From assembly GCA_965651365.1 (NCBI GenBank), contig CBFGSA010000033.1, forward strand, positions 1 to 24,385: 24,385 nt of DNA, given 5' to 3'. How positions within the stretch are numbered: the stretch's first letter is position 1; every line of letters begins with the position of its first letter. A program made the position numbers and the translations under genes. Under the pieces are notes generated by a model. That model was not told the DNA's origin and ran no database searches. It saw only the letters and a list, made by a program, of their open reading frames with translations. Source of the DNA: DASSBG01 sp965651365. Its GTDB lineage: Bacteria; Pseudomonadota; Gammaproteobacteria; Xanthomonadales; Rhodanobacteraceae. Below, piece after piece: positions 19,214 to 24,385 of the stretch.

Positions 19214-21724
19214 CTACAGTGCCGTTTTGCGCAACCTGAGTGCATTGGTCACCACCGACACCGAGGACAGGCTCATGGCCAGCGCCGCGATCATCGGTGA
19301 CAGCAGGATGCCGAAGAACGGATACAGCACGCCGGCGGCGATCGGCACACCCAGGGCGTTGTAGACGAAGGCGAAGAACAGGTTCTGGTGGATGTTGCGC
19401 ACGGTGGCGCCGGACAGCTTGCGCGCCTTGACCAGACCCTGCAGCTCGCCCTGGACCAGGGTGACCTGGGCACTTTCCATGGCCACGTCGGTGCCGCTGC
19501 CCATGGCAATGCCGACATCGGCTTCGGCCAGCGCCGGCGCATCGTTGATGCCGTCACCGGCCATGGCCACGCGCCGACCTTCCGAACGCAATGCCTTGAC
19601 GGCCCCGGCCTTGTCCGCGGGCGACACCTCGGCGCGCACTTCGTCGATGCCGAGCTGGTCGGCGACAGCGCGCGCAGTGGTCTCGTTGTCGCCGGTCAGC
19701 ATCAGCAGGTTCAGCCCGGACTGGTGCAGCGCCCGGATCGCCACAGCGGCGTCGCCCTTGATCCGGTCGGAAACGGCGAGCAAGGCCTGCAGGCGGCCAT
19801 CCACAGCCAGAAACATCACCGTTGCGCCGCTGGCACGCAGTTCGCGGGCCCGCGCCTTGCTGTCATTCGCAAGCTCGACATCTTGCGCATGCATGAGCCG
19901 GGCGTTGCCGAGCGCCACGGGCTTGCCGTCCACCGTGCCGCGCACGCCCTGCCCGGTCGTGGTCTGAAAATCGGCCGCGTCCGGCACGTCGATGTCCTCA
20001 TCTTCGGCCGCGGCCAGAATGGCGCGCGCCAGCGGATGTTCGCTGGGCTTTTCCAGCGCCGCGGCCAGCACCAGCACCTGCTCGCGTGACAAGTCATCCA
20101 GGCATACAATCTCGGCCAGCGATGGCTTGCCCTCGGTCAGGGTGCCGGTCTTGTCCAGCACCAGGGTGTCGACCTCACGCAGCGCCTCGATCGCGCCGGC
20201 ATCGCGGAACAGCACGCCGTTCCGGGCACCACGGCCGCTGGCGACCATGATCGAGATCGGCGTGGCCAGCCCCAGAGCGCAGGGACAGGCGATCACCAGT
20301 ACCGACACCGCTGCGATCAGGGCATGCGCCAGGGCCGGCTCGGGCCCAAAGAGTGCCCACACCACGAAGGCCAGCGCCGCCACGCCTACCACCGCCGGCA
20401 CGAACCAGGCGGCGACGCGATCAGCCACACGCTGCAAAGGGGCCTTGCTGCGCTGCGCCTTGGCGACCAGATCAACGATCTGCGCCAGCATGGTGTCGCG
20501 GCCGACCTTCTCGGCGCGCATGCGCAGGCTGCCGTCCTGGTTGACGGTGCCGCCGGTGAGCGTATCGTCGACCGACTTGGCCACGGGCACCGGCTCCCCG
20601 GTCAGCATGGATTCGTCAACGTGGCTTGCACCGTCCAGCACCGTGCCGTCGACCGGAATCTTCTCCCCGGGGCGGACCCGCAGCACATCGCCGGATTGCA
20701 CCTGATCCAGCGGCACGTCGGACTCCTTGCCATCAGCGTCGATGCGCCGCGCCGTCTTCGGTGCCAGATTCAGCAGTGCCTTCAGCGCATCGCCGGAGCG
20801 GCGCCGGGCACGGAATTCGAGAAAATCGCCCAGTGACACCAGGGTCACGATCACCGCCGCGGACTCGAAATACACGCCGACCTGGCCATGGGCATCGCGG
20901 AAACCGGCCGGGAAGATCTCCGGCAGCAGCAGCGCCACCGCGCTGTACAGCCAGGCCACGCCGGTGCCGAGAGCAATCAGCGTGTACATGTTGGGATTCC
21001 ACGGCCTGAGCGAATTCCAGCCGCGGCGGAAGAACGGCGCCCCGCCCCACAGCACCACCACCGAAGCCAGCAGTGCCTCGCCCCAGCGCGCAATGCCCGC
21101 CCACGGCGACGGCAGATGCCAGCCGAACAGGTGCGGGCCCATGGCGATCAGGAACACCGGTACCGTCAGCGCCACCAGAGTCCAGAACCGTCGCGACATC
21201 GCCCCCACTTCGCCGTCGTCCTCGTCGGCCGAGGGCAGTTCGGGTTCCAGCGCCATGCCGCACTTGGGACAGTCGCCGGGCCCGGACTGCCGCACCTCGG
21301 GGTGCATCGGACAGGTGTAGATGGCGCCCTTCGGCGCGGGTGGCTCCGGCTTGCGCTCGCCCAGGAGGCGCTGCGGATCGTGCTCGAAGCGTTCGCGACA
21401 GCGACTGGAACAGAAGTGGTAGTGATGGCCGTCATGCTCGGCACGGTGCACCGGATTGTCTGCATCGGTGCGCATGCCGCAGACCGGGTCCATGCGGCCC
21501 TTTTCAATCTCGCGCTGGCGGCCCCTGGCCATGATCGCTTGTGGATCATCGCGGAACTTCTGCAGGCAGCCATCGCTGCAGAAAAACCAGCGCTTGCCGC
21601 CATGCTCGACCTGCCGCGGAGAATCGGTCGCCACCTGCATGCCGCAGTTGGGGTCAAAGGCATGTGCATTGCCGTGTGCCAATGCTACAGGTAATTCGTC
21701 CGCAGGTTCAGTGTGCTCAGTCAT
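19214..21724 (-). CDS. copA: Cu+-exporting P1B-type ATPase with two YHS domains
   Basis: 836 residues; an inner-membrane pump that exports Cu(I), possibly Ag(I), using ATP. The N-terminus has no CxxC HMA domain. Instead it has two YHS domains (about 24-65: DPNCGMQV..WFFCSDGCLQKF; about 78-118: DPVCGMRTD..YHFCSSRCRERF) and a heavy-metal-binding motif YTCPMHPEVRQSGPGDCPKCGM (about 136-158). Catalytic landmarks are TGEPVPV, the intramembrane CPC site (VIACPCALGLATP, about 478), the phosphorylation motif DKTGTLTEG (Asp about 522), SEHPLA, TGDN and GDGINDAPALA (about 718). The end is SSVSVVTNALRLRKTAL, as in the CopA subgroup. The start at 21724 (MTEHTEPADELP) has only a weak GGGA-like site. The neighbouring CusF-like gene is divergent across a 465-bp gap. 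Confidence 0.95.
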   Translation of the reverse strand: MTEHTEPADELPVALAHGNAHAFDPNCGMQVATDSPRQVEHGGKRWFFCSDGCLQKFRDDPQAIMARGRQREIEKGRMDPVCGMRTDADNPVHRAEHDGHHYHFCSSRCRERFEHDPQRLLGERKPEPPAPKGAIYTCPMHPEVRQSGPGDCPKCGMALEPELPSADEDDGEVGAMSRRFWTLVALTVPVFLIAMGPHLFGWHLPSPWAGIARWGEALLASVVVLWGGAPFFRRGWNSLRPWNPNMYTLIALGTGVAWLYSAVALLLPEIFPAGFRDAHGQVGVYFESAAVIVTLVSLGDFLEFRARRRSGDALKALLNLAPKTARRIDADGKESDVPLDQVQSGDVLRVRPGEKIPVDGTVLDGASHVDESMLTGEPVPVAKSVDDTLTGGTVNQDGSLRMRAEKVGRDTMLAQIVDLVAKAQRSKAPLQRVADRVAAWFVPAVVGVAALAFVVWALFGPEPALAHALIAAVSVLVIACPCALGLATPISIMVASGRGARNGVLFRDAGAIEALREVDTLVLDKTGTLTEGKPSLAEIVCLDDLSREQVLVLAAALEKPSEHPLARAILAAAEDEDIDVPDAADFQTTTGQGVRGTVDGKPVALGNARLMHAQDVELANDSKARARELRASGATVMFLAVDGRLQALLAVSDRIKGDAAVAIRALHQSGLNLLMLTGDNETTARAVADQLGIDEVRAEVSPADKAGAVKALRSEGRRVAMAGDGINDAPALAEADVGIAMGSGTDVAMESAQVTLVQGELQGLVKARKLSGATVRNIHQNLFFAFVYNALGVPIAAGVLYPFFGILLSPMIAALAMSLSSVSVVTNALRLRKTAL

Positions 21725-22189
21725 GCTATGTCCCGGGGAGCAGGAACAACAGGAAGTCCCGATATGGGGCTTCGAGCCTCAAGTGACAAGCCAGGTCAGC
21801 ACCCACCCCACAATCATGCGAGCCAGTTGGTGCACTGCGCCGCCTGGGCGACCGCCAGCAGTCCGGTCAGGCTCGTCAGCACCGGGATATCGAGCCAGTG
21901 CAGCGTTTGCGACCACGAAGGCGGGGTAGTCACACGGCAGCATGAACAAGCGGGAGCACGAAAAGCACACATATCAGCGGCTCGCTGTTCAGCGGCTACA
22001 CAAGCCGCCGCAGCCACGACGAAAGGCGGTCAGTCCTGCCCATGAGTTTCACGCCGCTGCCGAAAAACACGGAACGTTAACATGAGTCTGAATCGCGCAT
22101 TTTTCGTTCAGCTACACTGCAGGTGCCTGCCGTTGAAATGGCACCGGTACACCCATCACCGGCACGACACAGTGCCAAGGAGACGCGCA
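21725..22189. other. Divergent copper-gene intergenic region with a possible small leader frame
   Basis: This 465-base gap lies between the diverging copper ATPase and CusF-like genes and should hold both promoters. On the minus strand an open frame at 21814-22017 (up to 67 residues from a GTG, or shorter from an internal ATG) is Cys-rich (C-S-C-C) and then hydrophobic (IPVLTSLTGLLAVAQAAQ); another frame (21779-21970) overlaps it. Neither has a clear ribosome site, so neither is called a gene. On the plus strand TACACT (22113-22118) is a possible -10 for the CusF-like gene, and CTGAA...TTCAG (22088-22111) is an interrupted inverted repeat just upstream that could be an operator. No exact CueR or CopR box was recognised. 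Confidence 0.45.
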
Positions 22190-22621
22190 ATGCTGCACCG
22201 CACGATGCTGACCACCCTGATTCTCGGCGCCATGACGCTCGGCCTTTCCACCGGCACTGCCCTGGCCCGGAGCCCGCAGTCGGAACAGGCCATGAAGTCC
22301 GGCGCCACCATGCAACAGAACCAGCGCGCGCATATGCGCAAGCGCATGCCACGCATGCGCATGCAGGGGCGCCACATGATGCCGGCCACGATCACCTCGA
22401 TCGACAAGAAGACCGGCAAGGTGGCCGTCAATTCCGAGGGCATGGATCTGATGGTTCATTTTCCGCCGGCATCGCTGACCGATGTCAACAAGGGCGACAA
22501 GATCACCCTGTTTCTGGGCTTTCGCAAAGGCGATGTGAAGGCCATGAGAAAGGAGCACAAAATGAACGCGGACATGATGAACAAGGACATGGATCACGGC
22601 TCGAAGGATAGCGAGCACTGA
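22190..22621 (+). CDS. Met-rich periplasmic CusF-like metal-binding protein
   Basis: 143 residues from ATG 22190, which has a perfect AAGGAG 6-7 nt upstream. The N-terminus (TMLTTLILGAMTLGLSTGTALA) is a Sec signal peptide cleaved near residue 26. Residues about 28-62 are Met/Arg/His/Gln-rich (MRKRMPRMRMQGRHMM), and the tail (KMNADMMNKDMDHG) again has clustered Met and His, both suited to Cu(I)/Ag(I). Between them lies a small beta-barrel pattern (ATITSIDKKTGKVAVN...VHFPPASL..VNKGDKITLFLGF) like CusF, the periplasmic copper chaperone. The divergent copper ATPase supports a copper role. An in-frame ATG at 22082 is rejected because the signal peptide and ribosome site define the later start. The family assignment is by pattern, not by search. 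Confidence 0.85.
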   Translation: MLHRTMLTTLILGAMTLGLSTGTALARSPQSEQAMKSGATMQQNQRAHMRKRMPRMRMQGRHMMPATITSIDKKTGKVAVNSEGMDLMVHFPPASLTDVNKGDKITLFLGFRKGDVKAMRKEHKMNADMMNKDMDHGSKDSEH

Positions 22622-22648
22622 TACTCTCCAGTATCAGGAACACATCGC

Positions 22649-22675
22649 AACGCCGGGCATAGCCCGGCGTTTTTT
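22649..22675 (+). terminator. Rho-independent terminator after the CusF-like gene
   Basis: A 9-bp GC-rich perfect stem (ACGCCGGGC / GCCCGGCGT, loop ATA) is followed by a run of six T. It lies 28 bp after the stop codon. A second small hairpin (TGATAC TCTCCA GTATCA, 22619-22636) contains the stop codon itself. The gene on the other strand ends at 22712; in that direction the stem is followed by only a short mixed sequence, so it is mainly a plus-strand terminator. Confidence 0.88.
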
Positions 22676-22711
22676 GTGCAAAGCAAAAATGGAGAGCCCT
22701 GGCGCCTGTGA

Positions 22712-23344
22712 CTATCCAGCCGACTGCGGTGCGGACGGGACACTGGCGGGGATGGCTGGCTCGCCCGTCGGGTGCGCGGCATCCTCGTCGATCGAATCGT
22801 CGTGTTCCGGACTGGCTCCATGCTCGTGCGAATGCATGGTGTTCCTGCCGGACTGGCCGGACAACTCCCGGTAGCGGGCCACGCTCAGGGTCGGCTGCTT
22901 CTGCAGATAGGCCACCATGGCCCAGACCTTCTGGTCGTCATGGGTCTTGCCCCAGGCTGGCATGCCGCTCATCTTGATGCCGTGCTTGATGACCCAGAAG
23001 GCCTCGGCAGGATCAGGCGCAAAACGGGTCAGATTGGGCGGCTTCGGATACAGGCCCTCACGCATCTCGGACTCGCTCATGCCCGGCGCCAGATGGCAGC
23101 CGGTGCACATCTCCGAATAATGCTCGGCGCCCTCGGCCACCAGGGCCGGATCATCCAGCGCGGGCACGCGGATCTTGTCGGCACGGGTCTCGATCGAGCG
23201 TTCGCGCAAGGCGCCGATGGCCTGGCGCGTCAGGTTCCAGTGCGGGGAATCGGCACCGATATCGTACTGGCCGGACCAGACCCAGACTCCGAGCCCGATC
23301 ACGATCAGGATGACGAGTAGTATCAGCTTGAGCAGAAATCGCAT
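22712..23344 (-). CDS. Membrane-anchored c-type cytochrome (class I, monohaem)
   Basis: 210 residues. A hydrophobic N-terminus (LLKLILLVILIVIGLGVWVW, about 4-23) with no evident cleavage site probably anchors the protein in the inner membrane, with the rest in the periplasm. The haem motif is CTGCH (Cys80, Cys83, His84) in HYSEMCTGCHLAPG, followed by YPKPPNLTRFAP and IKHGIKMSGMPAW, where Met125 or Met128 is the likely sixth ligand. WAMVAYLQ is the usual C-terminal cytochrome c helix. The last 50 residues are His/Glu/Pro-rich and disordered (HSHEHGASPEHDD). GGAG about 6 nt before ATG 23344 supports the start. It converges with the CusF-like gene. An electron-transfer role is likely; the partner is unknown. 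Confidence 0.93.
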   Translation of the reverse strand: MRFLLKLILLVILIVIGLGVWVWSGQYDIGADSPHWNLTRQAIGALRERSIETRADKIRVPALDDPALVAEGAEHYSEMCTGCHLAPGMSESEMREGLYPKPPNLTRFAPDPAEAFWVIKHGIKMSGMPAWGKTHDDQKVWAMVAYLQKQPTLSVARYRELSGQSGRNTMHSHEHGASPEHDDSIDEDAAHPTGEPAIPASVPSAPQSAG

Positions 23345-23420
23345 GGCGTGCTCCGTTGTAACCTGCGCTCATCATAGACCGCGCCGACCCGCGCTGCATG
23401 CCGTTCCGGCGGCATATACC

Positions 23421-23792
23421 TCAAAGCAGGCGCGGCCCCAGCAGCAGCAGCCAGGTCAGGCCGACCAGCAGCATCAGCAGGAACACGGCAGCCGAGCCCA
23501 TGTCCTTGGCACGGCCGGCCAGTTCGTTGAACTCCGGGCTGACGCGGTCGATCACCGCTTCGATGGCCGAGTTGAGCAACTCGGCGGACAGCACCAGCAG
23601 AGGGCTGCCGGCGAGCAGCAGCTTTTCAACGCCGCCCTGCCCCAGCCACAGGCCCAGCGGCACCAGCACGATGGAAAGCCCGACCTCCAGACGAAACGAG
23701 GCTTCGTGGCGCCATGCGGCGCGCAAGCCTTTCAAGGACCAGATCAGGGCACGATAGATCTGCCGCGGCCCGCGCGATTCGATACTGGCCAT
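23421..23792 (-). CDS. dgkA: Diacylglycerol kinase (prokaryotic, integral membrane)
   Basis: 123 residues, the normal length of DgkA, which phosphorylates diacylglycerol to phosphatidic acid at the inner membrane and recycles lipid released by osmoregulated-glucan and LPS modification. Three membrane helices are visible (VGLSIVLVPLGLWLG; LLLAGSPLLVLSAELLNSAIEAVID; AAVFLLMLLVGLTWLLLLG). The family signature E-L-L-N-S-A-I-E-x-x-x-D, followed by RVSPEFNELAGRAKDMGSAAV, contains the catalytic Glu and the metal-binding residues. The gene starts 19 bp after the stop of the DUF2007 gene on the same strand, so the two probably form an operon. Confidence 0.96.
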   Translation of the reverse strand: MASIESRGPRQIYRALIWSLKGLRAAWRHEASFRLEVGLSIVLVPLGLWLGQGGVEKLLLAGSPLLVLSAELLNSAIEAVIDRVSPEFNELAGRAKDMGSAAVFLLMLLVGLTWLLLLGPRLL

Positions 23793-23811
23793 GGTCAGTC
23801 AAGAATCCCGC

Positions 23812-24099
23812 TCATGCGAGCACGGTGTCGTGGCCGGGCCAGTGACCTTCCGCCGCATCGGCATCTGTTGATACCGCGCGCGACTCGACCAGCAGCGCCT
23901 CGACTTCGCGCACCCGCGGCACGGCCTGCTCGATGCTGCCGTCGGGCACCATCACCGCAATCAGATCGCGCGCCGGCAACTGGCCAATACCACCGGTCAG
24001 GTACTCGCCGGCGATGAAGGCCGGAATGCCGTCGGCTTCCAGCGCATCCTTGACCAGATGGGCATCGACAATGTTTTCGGCGTGATAGACGGTACGCAT
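23812..24099 (-). CDS. DUF2007 domain protein (putative signal-transducing protein)
   Basis: 95 residues, soluble. The first 70 residues have the DUF2007 pattern: MRTVYHAENIVDAHLVKDALEADGIPAFIAGEYLTGGIGQLP, then LIAVMVPDGSIEQAVPRVREVEALL. This small alpha/beta domain is structurally related to PII-like folds and is annotated as a possible signal transducer without proven function. The C-terminal 25 residues are variable. GGAG sits only 2 nt before the ATG at 24099, and it is part of an inverted repeat (24100-24120) that could hide it. It probably forms an operon with dgkA downstream. Confidence 0.88.
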   Translation of the reverse strand: MRTVYHAENIVDAHLVKDALEADGIPAFIAGEYLTGGIGQLPARDLIAVMVPDGSIEQAVPRVREVEALLVESRAVSTDADAAEGHWPGHDTVLA

Positions 24100-24120
24100 G
24101 GCTCCAAGCTAGCCGGAGCC
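24100..24120 (-). promoter_or_regulatory. Hairpin covering the DUF2007 ribosome site
   Basis: On the minus strand GGCTCC, a 9-base loop, then GGAGCC lies directly before the ATG. The right half includes the only Shine-Dalgarno-like GGAG. Such a stem could reduce translation. It is short (6 bp), so the effect is speculative. Confidence 0.4.
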
Positions 24121-24159
24121 GGACATTTGCGCAAGCGCATCGAACCTGTGCATGCCCCG

Positions 24160-24385
24160 TCAGGGTGCCGGACAGATTCCGGCATCGGTCTCGAAACCGT
24201 CGTTCATGATGACCGGCGACTCGATGGCGCCCATATCCGAACGCGACGTACCGTCGCCATCGCCGTCGTCCGGTCGGGTCAAGTTCCACTGATCCTTGAG
24301 CAGGGCAATCTTCGGCGTCGACGCATCAGCGTCGTTGTCGTACTCGATGCCGGCCGGATTGCCGCTGTCCACGGTCGGGCCGAAC
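24160..24385 (-). CDS. C-terminal end of a secreted protein with GFE tail (5' part outside window)
   Basis: 75 residues are visible, entering from the window edge in an open frame and ending at TGA 24160. The sequence has VDSGNPAGIEYDNDADAS, DQWNLTRPDDGDGDGTSRSDMGAIES, then PVIMNDGFETDAGICPAP. The DxGAIE block is the usual last element of choice-of-anchor Q and related beta-helix proteins (a date- or list-like Asp-rich turn followed by D-[IM]-GA-[FI]-E). It is followed by the same I-x-x-[ND]-GFET tail seen in the protein at 9941-11800. The GTG at 24372 is internal and not a real start. The missing N-terminal part is expected to hold a signal peptide and beta-helix coils. Confidence 0.82.
   Translation of the reverse strand, partial: FGPTVDSGNPAGIEYDNDADASTPKIALLKDQWNLTRPDDGDGDGTSRSDMGAIESPVIMNDGFETDAGICPAP

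Noticed and set aside
21755..21790. A T-arm-like GGGGCTTCGAGCCTC that could suggest a tRNA end
   Set aside because: No acceptor, D or anticodon stems could be found around it; it is only a 4-bp self-complementary stem.
1..24385. CRISPR arrays, integrases, transposases, prophage genes
   Set aside because: None seen: repeats are palindromic or heptameric without regularly spaced unique spacers, and no recombinase motifs appear in any plausible frame.

Overview
The window is high-GC DNA with dense coding on both strands. It looks like the chromosome of a gammaproteobacterium in or near the Lysobacterales (Xanthomonadales; a Dokdonella/Ahniella/Rhodanobacteraceae-like background). This rests on the leuS-lptE pair, the protein families present, the interspersed palindromes and CCCGAGT-type heptamers, the frequent GTG/TTG or SD-poor starts, and secreted beta-helix proteins ending in a GFE tail. 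No tRNA, rRNA, CRISPR array, phage module or transposase gene was seen. The taxonomic placement is inferred from sequence impressions, not from a search.

Layout. 1-4112 (-) is most of a giant secreted protein: signal peptide, an N-terminal alpha/alpha-toroid-like region, then a long right-handed beta-helix that runs off the window. 4113-4677 is non-coding as far as I can see. 4678-8729 (-) holds a DUF3228 gene, lptE (LPS-assembly lipoprotein) and leuS (leucyl-tRNA synthetase); a 40-bp-arm palindrome separates leuS from lptE and a heptamer repeat lies inside leuS. 8856-9743 (+) is cnoX/ybbN (thioredoxin-TPR chaperone). 9941-11800 (+) is a second secreted beta-helix protein with a complete GFE C-terminal tail, followed by a REP/MITE-like palindrome. 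11930-15774 (+) is a co-directional trio: a small GNAT-like protein, a TIGR03032-family beta-propeller-like protein, and a membrane Ser/Thr kinase fused to a formylglycine-generating-enzyme-like (SUMF1) domain. Convergent to it, 15797-16980 (-) is an ECF sigma factor translationally coupled to a four-helix membrane protein. 17060-18954 (+) holds a TehA/TDT-family transporter and a DUF502 membrane protein, each ending inside a repeat. 19214-21724 (-) is a CopA-type Cu+ P-type ATPase with two YHS domains and a heavy-metal-binding motif in place of HMA domains. 22190-22621 (+) is a Met-rich CusF-like periplasmic protein with a clear terminator. 22712-23344 (-) is a membrane-anchored c-type cytochrome. 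23421-24099 (-) is dgkA and a DUF2007 gene. 24160-24385 (-) is the C-terminal end of a third secreted protein with a GFE tail.

Functional reading. The window mixes envelope genes (lptE, dgkA, DUF502), core translation and proteostasis genes (leuS, cnoX), a copper-handling neighbourhood, a phospho-signalling/ECF locus, and three large secreted proteins. Two of those three show their C-termini, and both end in a GFE tail. The most interesting items are the possible C-terminal sorting tail, the toroid/beta-helix fusion, the TIGR03032-kinase-SUMF1 locus, and the way short interspersed repeats have entered coding sequence (inside leuS) or supplied gene ends (TDT transporter, DUF502).
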